Shown: positions 45,531 through 57,739 of the stretch, piece after piece
Layout of the letters: each line of letters opens with the position of its first letter
How positions within the stretch are numbered: the stretch's first letter is position 1
Origin: Clarkia xantiana subsp. parviflora
Taxonomy: Eukaryota; Streptophyta; Magnoliopsida; Myrtales; Onagraceae
NCBI GenBank assembly: GCA_036873135.1
Contig: JAPTYO010000002.1
Location: 32,541,452-32,605,451, forward strand
Reading direction: 5' to 3'
DNA: 64,000 nucleotides
Position numbers and translations under genes: made by a program
Notes under the pieces: generated by a model
Databases searched by the model: none
Seen by the model: only the letters and a program-made list of their open reading frames with translations
Told to the model about the DNA's origin: nothing

Positions 45531-46878
45531 TAAGATGCTAAAGCGTGCGAAGACCCAATGCGAATGGCATGCGAAATGGGACTAAAGTGCACATCACTTA
45601 AACTAACGGATCTGTTCTATTTTTATAAAATTATTTTTTTGACTTCTTTCAATACTACCCCTTCCTGTGCGAGTCTTCAATCTCACGTGACTTTTGTTTT
45701 TACCATTTAGATACTTCGTGTTTTTTCCTTTTTTTTTTTTTTTACATTTAAATTAAACTAGATTACCCTACACTAGTTAATGTTAAACCTCTAACTTCAC
45801 TAGCTAAATAATTAAAGTTTAGATCATTTTACATTATTAAACACATTTAAGTTCTTCTTTTTTCCACTGGCCACATTTAAATAGGGTGGAAACGAGCCGA
45901 GTATCTATCAAGCTCGACTCGAATCGATTAGTATAAGTTGAGTTCGAACTTGGTCTAGCTCTAAATTTTGAAACTCGATCTCGACTCGAATCCAAACTCA
46001 ACATAATTGAGTTAGGCTCGACTCAACTCGTTAGTCAATTCTATATCACAATAAATTAACATTTCTCATAACTAAAAAAATTGAATTTGATTCGACTCGA
46101 CTTAAATCAAACTCGTTTGACTTATATAATAATTAATTATTATTAAATAAGAACAATAATAAGATTCAAGCTCGACTCGACTTATAAACTCGAACTTGAA
46201 ACTTACTCGCGAGTAAATCGAGCCAAGCATTATCAAGTTCGAGCTCGACTCGGCAAACTAGAAAGCTCGACTCGGCATACTAGAAAGCTCGATTAGAATT
46301 TTTTCGAGCCAAATTCGTGTTTGTCCGAGTCGATTCCGAGTAGCTCACGAGTAGCTTGACTCGTTTACACCCCTACATTTAAATGCATGAATAAAATTAA
46401 TCATTTATATGTGCTACATATTTTTCCCTTCATAAGAAAATAAATTTAAAAGTTCAAATCTTAGAAATCATACAATGAAATGTAAATAATCTAACAAAAA
46501 ACACATAAAACATAACTTCACACGGGAATACCATACTGATCACTTCTCATTCAGTGCAAATCTTCATTTATACAATTATATTTCACTTAAACAATATTTC
46601 ACTGATTATTAATTAAATGCGCAAAATAAATCATATAAAAGTATACATTATTATTCTTCCGTAGATGACTTAATTAGGGTTTTTTTAACAATAAATTAAT
46701 TTAATTAGAGATGGAAGAATTGGCTAAAAAAATAGAGATGGAAGAAAGACTAGCACGGCAAGGGACAATATTGGAAGAAGTAAAAATAATAATTGAAAAG
46801 ATCCATTAATTGAAGTGATATGCACTATAGCCCCAATTCGCATGCCACTCGCACGGAGCCTTCGCATGCTCCAGCATT
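45531..46878. mobile_element. Foldback element with long inverted ends, holding a hAT MITE
   Basis: Left ATGCTAAAGCGTGCGAAG, GCGAATGGCATGCGAA and ATCACTT pair with the right end, whose complement reads ATGCTGGAGCATGCGAAG, GCGAGTGGCATGCGAA and ATCACTT. The inverted ends are about 90 bp. No TSD was found. The right end is about 350 bp upstream of the pectate lyase start. Confidence 0.72.
45882..46375. mobile_element. hAT MITE, 494 bp
   Basis: Ends TAGGGTGGAAACGAG and CTCGTTTACACCCCTA are inverted with a few mismatches. The exact 8-bp TSD CATTTAAA lies at 45874-45881 and 46376-46383. The inside is rich in CTCGA words. Confidence 0.88.
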
Positions 46879-47034
46879 TCTCTTATTATTATTTTCAAGT
46901 ATTTGGGTTTCACCTATTTTTGCGCTAGCTATAAACTTGGTCAAACCCGATAAAATTTGAAGGACATGGAAAGCGCCCTAAATTTCTGCCTGCCTATAGT
47001 TGGAAGGAAGCCTAACAAAGGCAATGAAGTCCAG

Positions 47035-47043
47035 TATATAAAG
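47035..47043 (+). promoter_or_regulatory. TATA box of the pectate lyase gene
   Basis: TATATAAAG lies about 185 bp upstream of the ATG at 47226, in sequence outside the repeats. Confidence 0.6.
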
Positions 47044-47225
47044 AAAGCCCCCATCCACCCCTAACCATAATCATCCACACTCGTGCCTAATAATAAATAA
47101 TTCAAACTCCACCTTCATGGCACAGTCGTGCTAAATAAAACCTAAACTCTACCTTAACGAGCTCAAGGGTCACAGTTTGATTGGTCCCTAGCTAAGAAAA
47201 CAAAAATTAATTAATACATTCCAAA

Positions 47226-48783
47226 ATGAGGAGGGCAGGAGAATTCTGTGTATGGATCATTGGGTTGTGCTTGGCGGCCCTAGCACCGCCTCTCATGGCC
47301 GGGGATAGCATCACCGGGGACCTCGGCTTCGAGATTGACGAATTTTGGCATCAGCGAATCCAGGAAGCTGACAAGGCCGTGCACGAGGCCTACCATCCCA
47401 TCCCGGAGCATGTCACTGACACTCTCGATGCAGCCGTCGATACGTAAATTAATCTACACTGAAATATATATATTTATTTATTATATACGTAGGTTGTTAG
47501 ATGTTAATTACATGTATTATTATATATAGGGTTTACGGTTTGAACAGCAGCGCGATTGAGAGCGTAATAGCAATGAACGACACTCGGAGAAGCCTGCGAA
47601 AGCGGTTCAGCGGTCCATGCAAGGCGTTCAACATTATCGACCAATGCTGGCGATGCCGACCCGACTGGGAGAAGAACCGGAAGAGGCTAGCAGAGTGCGC
47701 CATGGGCTTTGGAGGTAAAGCCATCGGAGGCAAGCTCGGTAAATTCTACGTGGTCAACAGCCCCGTCGACGACCCCGTTAACCCCGCCCCGGGAACACTT
47801 CGCCATGCTGTGATTCAGAAGCAACCTCTATGGATCACCTTCTCCAAGAAAATGATCATCACCCTCAAGGAGGAGCTCATCGTGGCTAGCGATAAGACGA
47901 TCGATGCTCGTGGCGCTGACGTCAGAATCGCTTACGGTGCCGGCATCACCCTGCAGTGCGTCACCAACGTCATCATCCACGGCCTCCACATCCACGACAT
48001 CCTCCCCACCAAGGGAGGAAACCCTGTCGCTGATGCCCCTGGCCACGTCAGCAACCGTGGCCCCGCTGACGGTGATGGTATCACCGTTTTCCAGTCCTCT
48101 GTCATCTGGCTCGACCATCTCTCCATGGCCCGCTGCTCCGATGGCCTCATCGACGTCGTCTTCAAATCCACAGCTGTCACCATCTCCAACTGCCACTTCA
48201 CCGACCACAACGACGTCATGCTTTTCGGCGGTAACAACAATCACGACTTCGATAAGATCATGCAGGTCACCCTCGCCTTCAACCACTTCGGCCGTGGCCT
48301 CGTGCAGAGGATGCCGCGTTGCAGGTCAAATTTCAAACACACCAATTTTTTTTTATAAGTAAATGCATGCAAAAATGGATGGTTTTATAAGATTTAACTA
48401 ATGTTTATTATATTTGTAACAACAGGTTTGGATTTTTCCACATCGTGAACAATGACTACCATCTGTGGCAAATGTACGCCATTGGAGGTAACATGAACCC
48501 GACCATCATCAGCCAGGGGAACCGGTACATCGCCCCCAATACCGATGTGATTAAGGAGGTGACCGGTAGGGAAGGAAACCCTAGGCCCCCACCGAGTGTG
48601 TGGCAGCAGTGGAGGTGGAGGTCGGAGGGAGATTTGATGGTCAACGGAGCCTTCTTCGTTCAGTCAGGGTCGCCGATGGGTGCACCTTTGCCCGGAATGA
48701 TCAAGGCGATGCCAGGGACGATGGCCAGTCAGCTTACTCTCTGCGCCGGTAGTCTTACCTGTTTCATCAACCAGCCCTGTTAA
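47226..48783 (+). CDS. Pectate lyase, polysaccharide lyase family 1
   Basis: Three exons, 47226-47443, 47530-48324 and 48426-48783, join in frame to 456 residues. Residues 1-25 form a signal peptide (hydrophobic [15 protein letters not shown]), so the protein is secreted to the cell wall. The plant pectate-lyase cysteine segment is [23 protein letters not shown] (112-134). The parallel beta-helix carries DGDGI (253-257), [16 protein letters not shown] (266-281) and HNDVMLFG (299-306). The catalytic-arginine segment is [18 protein letters not shown] (R333). These enzymes cleave de-esterified pectin by beta-elimination with Ca2+. Oddities: WLDH for the common [12 protein letters not shown] for HNKVMLLG; and SDKTIDARG for the common TIDGRG. 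The length is normal and no frame break is seen. It belongs to the same fold family as pollen allergens, but tissue use cannot be inferred. Confidence 0.94.
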
Positions 48784-49435
48784 ACCAACCAACAGAGACT
48801 CCCGCTCCGCTCCTCCAATCCTTCTTTTTTGTAAATCAAACTTATAAATGACTTGTTTTTTTTTCTTTAATTAATGAATGTCGATGATGGTCGAGTTAAA
48901 AAGTGTAATCAATTTTTTGCACGCTTAGCAGCGGTGAGTAGTGCAAGTATCTTTTATTTATAAAAACATATTCTATTAGTTTTCTATTAATTTGTTTCTA
49001 GTATAAATTAAAGACTATATATATAGGAAAACACTTGGGTTATAATAAGCGGAAGAAGAGTTTTAAAAGATTTGGAAAACAAAAAGAGTTTTAAAAGATG
49101 TAAATTTTAACATGTCTACCGAGAGACAAATAGAATGTAGATACCTTTAGTAAATGAATCTATCAAGTATGAAGCTAACATTCTTATTCACTCTCCCTAG
49201 ATCAAATAATCTTGTCATTGCTCAAAAATTATACCGGCCCAGCAAAGTCCCTGTTGGCTGTGGAGGACTAATTTATCTATTTACCTTGTATTGCTGTTGT
49301 TACGCAATTTACCTATGTTTTAGTCCAACAAAGATACCTTATTTAAGCTACGACGCGTAAAAAAAAAAAAGAAATATGCTAGGGCACGCCAAGGAAAACA
49401 AAGGAGATTGCATGTAGAGTAATCAAATTGAACCT
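48784..49435. other. Pectate lyase 3' region and AT-rich spacer
   Basis: AATTAATGAATG near 48870 is a candidate poly(A) signal region. Nothing else recognised. Confidence 0.45.
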
Positions 49436-49444
49436 TAATTAAAA

Positions 49445-49928
49445 GGGTTAATAGGTTTTTGGTCTATAATGTTTTTCTTTTGGCCTAGTTTTGGTACCAT
49501 ATGTTAGCAGATTTTTCTAATTTTGGTCTGACTGTTACATTCCATCCATTTTTTTTCGTTAATTGACTTGTGCAAGTCACGTAATCCACCCTAAACTTTC
49601 AATTTTGTTCAAATTTGGGGGAATTGACACCCTAAACCTAGTTCAATTTGGGTGAATTAAACTAGGTTTAATGTGTCAAATTTGGGGGAATTGACATCCT
49701 AAACCTAGTTCAATGAGTCAATTCCCCCAAATTTGAACAAAATTGAAAGTTTATGGTGGATCACGTGACTTGCACATGTCACTTAACGGAAAAAATGGAC
49801 GGAATGTAACGGTCGGACCAAAACTAGAAAAAACTGCAAACATATGGTACCAAAACTAGGCAAAAAAAACATCATGGACCAAAACTCAAAAGTTGTCAAA
49901 CATCATGGACCAAAAGACTTGTTAACCC
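49445..49928. mobile_element. Foldback MITE C (Mutator-like), 484 bp
   Basis: Exact 9-bp TSD TAATTAAAA (49436-49444, 49929-49937). Ends GGGTTAATAGGTTTTTGGTC and ACTTGTTAACCC are inverted. The arms are closest to MITE B (TTTTGGTACCATATG, CATCATGGACC). Confidence 0.94.
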
Positions 49929-51088
49929 TAATTAAAATAAGATCTCTTTTAATAATTATTAAAAACATTCTTCAATTCTTCAATATTCACTACAAGAAAA
50001 TGCATATTTGCATACAGATAAACTAGTGTGCAAGTGGTGTGTACATATGTATACACTTGGATTCCACACTAATAAAACTCGTGTGAAATCTAGATGTGGT
50101 AATCGGTATGTAAATTGTACACCAAAATTTTGATGTGTAAATACATTGCACACCGAAAATATATTGTGTAGGTTGTGTGGACATTTTCGGTGTGTACAGT
50201 ACACGACAACTCTTGTGTATACTCCGAAAGCAAGTACAGTCACATTCCACACCGACATGTCAATTACCGTATGGAATCCGAGTGGAATGTCAACATAAGG
50301 ATTTGTTACATTGACACATATTGGATCAACTTCTCCATTACTAATGCACTCTTATGGAATTGTTCATAATTCATACAATTTATCCCCTTTAGATACAAAA
50401 CTTTTGGTTCAAATGTTGGTCCTTTAGTAACTAACTTTTGATCCAAATACGAGTCATTTGGTAATGAGCAATTTAAACTCTATTTAGACATTTAATATTG
50501 CATTTTAGTAAAAAAAAAAATAGACAATTAGTAACTAACATTTTAACTTTATTTATAACCTTTAGTATCGCATTTGTTGTTCCAAAAATGTCGGATTTAG
50601 TAACTACCATGTAAAATCTATGTTGTACATTTAGTGTTGTATCTTTTGATTCGTAAAATTTCATTTAGACTTTTAACATTATTTGAACTAACTCGGATAC
50701 AATGTTTTAGAAACTCATTCAATAGAAGGAAAACAATCATAAAAAAAAATCTTTATCAATAAACTTGTTAAGCTCCAATTCGTAATGTTAAGGTCAATAT
50801 TCATAATATACATATTAAGACTTAAACAACTATATTAATTTTTTGGAAAAGTAATAAACTAGCATTCCATGCATTGTAGTCGCCTTCATCAACACCCATC
50901 CTCGTTGTGATTGACTGCATAATGTCCAAACTTCCTTCCTACAACACAATTACACATCACAACCACGTTAACACCACAACGGCACAACTACATTTTGTTG
51001 ACATCATATTATCGGTTCTGGAATAATCTGAAGTAAATGAGAATACAACTATTCTTTTCGCCCTCTTTCGAACAAAAGATTATCAAAA

Positions 51089-51697
51089 GGGTTAAAGGTA
51101 CTTTTCATACCACATGTTTTATCGAATGTGGCTTTTAGTACTGGATGTTTAGTTTTGTATACTTTTGGTACCAAACGTTTGAAAAAATGTGGCTTTTGGT
51201 ACATCCGTTAGTTGGCCGTTAGTTTTTGCCGTTAAATGACATGTACAAGTCACGTGATCGACTCTAAACTTTTAATTTTGTTCAATTTAGTCCATCAAAT
51301 ATATTCCTAACTTTTATTTTGTTTAACTTAGTCATAACACTTCAAAATCAGACCCAATTAAACTAATCGAATTCAATTGACATAGCCCCATTTGGGTCAA
51401 ATTTTACCCAATTGGGGATAGGTCCCAATTGGGTTCGATTTGGAAGCTTTAGGACTAAATTAAACAAAATAAAAGTTATGAATATATTTGTGGGACTAAA
51501 TTGAAAAAAATTAAAAGTTTAGAGTCGATCACGTGACTTGCACATGTCATTTAATGGCCAAAACTAACGGCCAACTAACGGATGTACCAAAACCCTCATT
51601 TTTTCAAACGTTTGGTACCAAAAGTATACAAAACTAAATATCCAGTACTAAAAGCCACATTCGGTCAAACATGTGGTATGAAAAGTACCTTTAACCC
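51089..51697. mobile_element. Foldback MITE D (Mutator-like), 609 bp
   Basis: Exact 9-bp TSD TTATCAAAA (51080-51088, 51698-51706). Ends GGGTTAAAGGTACTTTTCAT and ATGAAAAGTACCTTTAACCC are perfect complements. The arms meet near 51393. Closest to MITE A. Confidence 0.95.
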
Positions 51698-52353
51698 TTA
51701 TCAAAATGGCTAAATAAAAGGCAGTATAAAAATGAAAACAGAGACAGTAAATCATCAATTACGCAATAGAGAAGCTATAAAAAGAATAACATACCTAAAG
51801 TTATCCGAAAGAATAATAATTTCAAATGCTAGAAGGGAGAGAAGGACGATCTTCAAGTTCACTGCAGGGAAATCCAAACTATAGAAAATAAATCAGAGAA
51901 AATCTATTAGATTTAGAGAAGCTAAAAGTTACAATAAAAACGAATCTGAAGCAACCTAGCAATAAACTTGTCCAGTATACAAATATAAACATGTAACCAA
52001 TTAGAGAGAATATATAAAGCAATCAGTAAAATGTTTTTCTTATGTGGAATATCAAAGGTCAAAATACAAAGTCATTTGTGATTCTAAAATAATTTATTAA
52101 ACATCATGAAAATAAATTTGCACTAAGTAAGAACATCTAAGAATGGACACGACATAAGGCATATTACTCATACTATCATGCAATGACTAAAGTGGATATT
52201 CATTGAATAGAAACGTACCATTTTTACTCTCCAAATATATACACAGAAGCAGTTCAAATGCAACCAACAAAGGTGTCGCCACAATTGCATGGCAAGAGGC
52301 CCACTGTCGTAAGAAATACGCAATCACGGGGTTAATATTCCAAAAAAGTATTA

Positions 52354-53864
52354 TGATATGGATAAAAATATCCATAATAGTATAGATTCTGTCCTTAATA
52401 ATAATATTGATATTATAGAATATATTATATTTAGTAATAGAATTAAATAAATTATTTTCATATTGTAATATCAAGTCTTATTTAAGGGCTAGTGATTGAA
52501 TAAGAAATCAAGCAGAAAGTTAAACAGAAACTTAGGTTTCAGAGATGGAATTTTTTCTCTAATAAGTTCAGGGTTAATGCTCCCCTTGATGAGCCCAACT
52601 ATCCACCATCCGCCTATCTATTCTATCCGTGAACCATTGACTCGATCCTAGGGTCATAACATTTGGTATCGAGCCGACGATCCCATGGACCCTAAGTTAA
52701 TAAGTGAGATGATGAAGCATCTCTCGGATATGAAGGCTGGGATTGAAGGAATGTCGTTGGCATGTAAAGAAATGAGTGTCATATGCAAGAAACCGCTGCC
52801 GACGTTGCAGTTACCGCTGCCGTTGCAGCCACCACCGCCATTTCAGCCTCCGCCACCGCCAACCAGCCCTCCGACAGCCATAACCCCGCTAATCACACAA
52901 CCCAAGCTGACCTTGCTGACCCCAACATCCCAACCTACCTCCCAGCAAACCCCGCAGCCACCACCACCATTGCTGCAGCCTTCGATCGTGCCTCCGTCCC
53001 AGAGCTCCACCAACCAGATTCCACCGTTCTTTACCAGGCAGACACCCTCTCCCTCTGCCAGCGCCACCCAGACCATCACCGACCACCGCTCGGCGGACCG
53101 CCCAACCCCAGTCGAGCAACCCAATCGCACCAGCAAGGCCGGGAAACTGCTCCCAACGAAGGAGCAGATAGCCGCCCCACCTCCAACTCGGACGCCAAGT
53201 CAGCCACTGCCTCCACCCACCAGCCCAGTCGTCCGCATCGCCGCGCCGGAGAACTCCTGTCCAAGACCAGCTCCTCCCAAAGAAAACAAACAGCCATACC
53301 CTACCCTTTCCCGTAACCTAGCCTTTCCTTCCCCCACAAAATAACCTTTTTCCACCTTCCACTTTCCAAAAACATCAAATTAAACCCCTAGAAAGTATTT
53401 TGCTATTCAGTCCCTCCCCTTTTTCACATAATTTGTTTTGCACTAATCATTTTTTTGATGTAGGAATACCTGAATAATCGGCATCAATCATTGATTATCC
53501 GAAGAAGATGGATCTTCGAGCTTGAGGACAAGCTCGTTTTGCAGGAGGGGTGTAATGATATGGATAGAAATATCCATGATAGTTTAGATTCTGTCATTAA
53601 TAATAATATTGATATATATAATATATTATATTTAGTAATAGAATTAAATAACTTATTTCCATATATTGTAATGTCAAGTCCTATTTAAGGGCTAGTGATT
53701 GAATAAGAAAGCAAGCAGAAAGCTAAACAGAAACTTAGGTTTCAGAGATGGAATTCTCTCTCTAATGAGTTCAGGGTTAGTGCTCCCCTTGATGAGCCCA
53801 ACTATCCACCATCCGCCTATCTATTCCATCCATGAATCATTGACTCGATCCTAGGGTCATAACA
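52354..53864 (+). mobile_element. Small non-autonomous LTR retrotransposon, 1.5 kb
   Basis: LTRs 52354-52661 and 53556-53864 (TGATATGGATA to GTCATAACA) are nearly identical except for small differences. The TSD TATTA is exact (52349-52353, 53865-53869). The primer site TGGTATCGAGCC (52664-52675) differs by one base from the initiator-Met type. A GCAGGAGGGG polypurine tract (53541-53550) lies shortly before the 3' LTR. The internal part is 894 bp with one ORF and no pol. Confidence 0.93.
52685..53344 (+). CDS. Proline-rich Gag-like ORF of the small LTR element
   Basis: 219 residues, starting nine bases after the primer-binding site at the first ATG. The N-terminus MDPKLISEMMKHLSDMKAG looks helical. 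From residue 38 it is almost all Pro, Thr, Ser and Gln (PPPPPTSPPT type). No zinc knuckle or protease. It may be a Gag relic or, given the composition, translated only by chance. The function is unknown. Confidence 0.5.
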   Translation: MDPKLISEMMKHLSDMKAGIEGMSLACKEMSVICKKPLPTLQLPLPLQPPPPFQPPPPPTSPPTAITPLITQPKLTLLTPTSQPTSQQTPQPPPPLLQPSIVPPSQSSTNQIPPFFTRQTPSPSASATQTITDHRSADRPTPVEQPNRTSKAGKLLPTKEQIAAPPPTRTPSQPLPPPTSPVVRIAAPENSCPRPAPPKENKQPYPTLSRNLAFPSPTK

Positions 53865-54620
53865 TATTAGAGAATACAAACTTCAGTTATTGAGAGCTCT
53901 GAAAACCTACATTTTGGTTATGAGGAACTGATGAGACGGGCAATGAGATTAGAGAGAAGAATGGAGAAGAAGAAGAGGGGTGATTAAGAGAGGGGATGAA
54001 GAGAGGGGAAGAAGTGGGAAGTGATGGTGATTAGAGACAATGACTAAAGGCTAAAAGTATTGCTATTTACATGTAATTCAAATTTCCCCCCTAAAATGCT
54101 CCCACCAATATTTTGCCGCTCCTTCCATCCAAATATCCTAGTGTGTATGTTGTGTGGACATATTCGGTGTGTAGTACGCACTGAAATTGTTGTGTACTCC
54201 GAAAGCAAGTACCGTGTGGAATCTGAGTGGAATTTCAACATAAGAATTTGTTAAGTTGACACATATTAACTTAACTTCTCCGTTACTAATGCTCTCTTAT
54301 GGAATTGTTCACATTTCATACAATTTATCCCATTTAAATACAAAACTTTTTATTCAAATGTTAGTCTTTAGTATTACATTTGTAGTTCCAAATACGAGTC
54401 ATTTAGTAACTAACAATTTAAACTCTGTTTAGAACATTTAGTATTGCATTTTTTATTTTACTAAATAGACAATTAGTAACTAACATTTTAACTCTATTTA
54501 TAATACTATTGCATAGGTTGTTCTAAAAAAGACAGATTTAGTCACTACCATTTAAAATCTATTTTCCAATTTTAGTATCACATTCATAGATTCTAAAAAT
54601 ATAACTTAGACTTATAATGT

Positions 54621-55300
54621 ATATATAATGGTAACACCAATATTAGCACCACAACTACCTTATGTTAACATTCTATTAACATATATAACTGCATAAGGAG
54701 TTGCATTATGTAATATCCTAAGTACAAAAAATTTAGCGATAAATGAAGGAATATTTTACAATTAGAACGATGGTGAAGAAACCCACACATGTCGCCAAAA
54801 CTATTAAGTTCTCGAAGGCGAATGTTTGTGAAGATGTTATCAAGTCATCGTTTTAAGGCAACTTAAGTTGAATGTGGTAATAGATAGAATAAGTATGTAG
54901 AGTCCATTAATTCAACTATATATTTAGCTGAAGTAGGGAGTTTGAAAAAATGTCGCCATTTTTTCATTTATTCTTGAATTTTTCCCCTTATTTTTCATTT
55001 GAAGTTATTAGACTTTCAACCTCATTTGTTTGTATTACTCTCGTTATGACTATATAATAATATATAATACTCCATTCCCATTTCAAATAGTTATGTATTA
55101 ATTTTTATTCATGAATTTCTCCAATATGCCCAAAAAAAATTCAACATATATAAAACCATTCTAGAATGCAAGTCTGATTCATAAGTAAAAATACAATATT
55201 TTTTAACTATCGATTTCTTACATTATCATACATACTATTCAATAGTTAGAAAATTTAAGAAGTAATACAAGATTTCCAACTATCAGTACATTAAGCACAT
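54621..55300. other. AT-rich intergenic sequence
   Basis: No gene or repeat with clear ends recognised. Confidence 0.5.
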
Positions 55301-55402
55301 GCTAACGTGCTGATCGATCGGTACAAGCACAAGTAAGGAATGGAAGCTGGAGTTGCGGATCTTGAGGTAAAAGGCGTGGTATAAGGAAATCGGCTGCGTG
55401 AG

Positions 55403-57012
55403 GTGGAAGTCTTTGCGGATTCAGCTCGTGAGGACTTGAAGTTGATAAAGAAGAATGTAAACAGTCACTCCAATGAAAAAGTAAAGGTACGTGAGCCAAA
55501 ACCCTTTCTAGGTGTTCGTGATTCCCAGACGTTAAAAGAGTTTTTGTGGCGAATGGACCAATACTTCGAAGATGCTGAAATCCCTGAGTCGAAACAAGTA
55601 AGGTGCGCGAGTGCGTACTTCGAAGGTGACGCGATTTCTTAGTGGAGAAGTTATCTAACTTCGTGCGACCTGATGGATGGGGAACCTTTGTCTACTTGGG
55701 CAGAGTTGCGCGCGGAGTTGAAGGCTCGTTACATGCCAAACAGCAGTGCTTAGGTGGCCCGTGAAAAGCTTTTGAACTCGAAGCAGACAGGTTGGAAGGA
55801 TCCGAGGACCCATGGATGCCTTATTTGCAATGGAGAGCACATAGCTCGGGACTGTCCCAAGAAGCCTAAAGAACGGTTGAGTGCCATAGCGAAGGTCGAT
55901 GAGACGTCGGATGAAGAAGAGGAGACGATGAGCCGGTTTGCTCCGATGCAAGTGTTGGGTGCATTGACAGCAACTAAGGGTATAGTACCTCCTTTGGTCC
56001 GTGTTCGAGCTTATCTAGATGTAAAGGATGCGGTGGTGATGGTGGATACTGGAGCTACACATTCTTTGTGTTCAGACAAAGCGTTTGCGGAATTTGGATT
56101 CAAAGTCTCTAAGTGCTCAGGGCGTGTCAAAGCGGTGAACTCGGAAAGCATGGTGGCGAAGGGCATGGTGCATGTCTAAGCGAAGATTGGAGACTGGAGT
56201 GGCCCGGTCGAGTTCATGGTGGTGCCAATGGATGATTTCGACTTCATCCTTAGAAACAACTTTCTTATGAGAAACAACGTTATGGTATTACCTTATGTTT
56301 GCAGAATAATGTTCACGAACCGAAGAAACCCTGTTTTATGCCAGGTGTTAGAGAAGTCCCGGAGGCAATGAGGTTGGTTGAGTACGTCTCAGCTATGCAG
56401 CTAGCGCATGAGCTGGAACGTGAAGAGTGTGTCTGTGATTAAATCTAGCTAGAACCAGAAGAGCGTGGGAAACTCATACGGGGAAGGCACAGTGGGAATA
56501 AAGCTGCGATGAAGTCCAAGACGGATGTAAGTGCATTGAGTAAGTCAAGGCGCAGCGGAGTAGTACAACAAGTGTGGAAAAATCGGTCTTGTGTCCCTCT
56601 CTTGAGTATGAAGAAGGGTGTGTCCAGCGGTCACGACCTAGGATTTGTGGAGCGCATTGGTAGAATGGTGCGTGGAGAAACCAGCTTGTTGGAGTCGGAT
56701 GGATTGAATGTGAGTACGAGGGCACGTATTCCTAAAGTGCGCGTCTCAGAAGTAAAAGGTAAGCTGCCATCGAGTGATGACAAGACCGTCCAAACAAATC
56801 GAGTGAATGTTAAGGTCGCAGCTGACGCAGAGTGCTTGTTAGATAAGAGTTTGTCCAGAAGAGGCAAAGAATCTTGGTGTGGAGTTACGGGACGACTTCG
56901 ACCATTGCAGAGTAGCGGAAAGATGCGTGTTGATTCCAAGAGTAAGATGTGTTTGCCTGCGCCAAAGAAGCTTTTAGCTCGTGGAGGAGTTGAAGCATTC
57001 CACAAAGTTTAG
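55403..57012 (+). pseudogene. Ty3/Gypsy Gag-protease remnant without RT
   Basis: The Gag segment (VREPKPFLGVRDSQTLKEFL, about 55490) continues through in-frame stops near 55640 and 55752. It has a CCHC knuckle (CLICNGEHIARDC) near 55823 and a protease (VMVDTGATHSLCS, about 56038). A TAA at 56177-56179 and further stops follow. 56509-57012 is open for 167 codons but is basic and Ser-rich, with no RT motif where RT should begin. The Gag resembles chromovirus-type Gypsy elements. The lost or replaced pol suggests a non-autonomous derivative. Confidence 0.72.
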
Positions 57013-57739
57013 TGTCTGGAAGTAGCATCTTCATCAAGTTTTCATGAAGAAAGTTGTGAGGCTCATGTGAAGATTGATGGTACAGAGGAGACGACGCAAT
57101 TTCAAAGGGAGTATGGGCCCCGGGTTGAAGAGTGTCGCGAATCTGTGTCGACGAGGTCGTCGACTTCAAGTGGTCGGGGAGGTTTGTCACCCCTCTGAAA
57201 CGTGACTTATTGGGAAGCATGAATTTTGCTAAGATAGACATGCTTCCCAAGCCTAACAAGCGTTTGGAAGGTGAAAACAATAAATCGTAGCATTGTGTAA
57301 CGTGTTTTGGGTGTTTTGAAAATATTGGCAGCAAGGTGGAGTTGGTGGGATTCGATCCTTGGACAAGAGTTTGTCCCGCGTCCGTCAAGAGTTTGTCCCA
57401 CGTCATCGAGTGATTTCTCGTGTCCATCCCGAGATTGTCCCGTACGAGCAAAGAGTTTGTCCCGTACTAGCGAAGAGTTTGTCCCGTATCAGCCTCAACA
57501 CTCGTCCCGTGCATTTAGTGTGTTCGTCCCGTGCATTTTGTGTGCTTTGCCCGTGCTTTGTGAGTGCCAGTCCCGTGCCCAGCAGATGTCCAGAAGAAGC
57601 TGCCAGTCAAGTGCTCACACAGTGCTTGGCCCGTGCTTTTTGTGTGTTCAGCCAGTCCTCAGGAAGTGCCCAGCACCAGAAAGGCTGAATTGGACCAGAA
57701 TTGGCCGGAAACCCATGTTTGATGGAAAGACAAGCCCAT

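Larger units (their letters stand above)
49988..54620. mobile_element. CACTA-type (En/Spm) remnant with a large direct repeat
   Basis: CACTACAAGAAAA at 49988 is the canonical CACTA terminus, followed by many GTGTG/CACAC subterminal words. The matching right end was not found. About 50166-50660 recurs in the same orientation at 54139-54620 (shared TCCGAAAGCAAGTAC, ACTAATGC, TCTTATGGAATTGTTCA). Between the copies lie MITE D, an LTR element and AT-rich DNA. No transposase was seen. The right limit is only where similarity fades. Confidence 0.55.

Noticed and set aside
47828..48362. ORFs of about 150 codons on both strands across pectate lyase exon 2
   Set aside because: Low-complexity shadows of the GC-rich coding exon.
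52783..53316. Second-frame Ala/Thr-rich ORF in the small LTR element
   Set aside because: It overlaps the proline-rich ORF in the next frame and follows from the CCA/CCG-rich composition.
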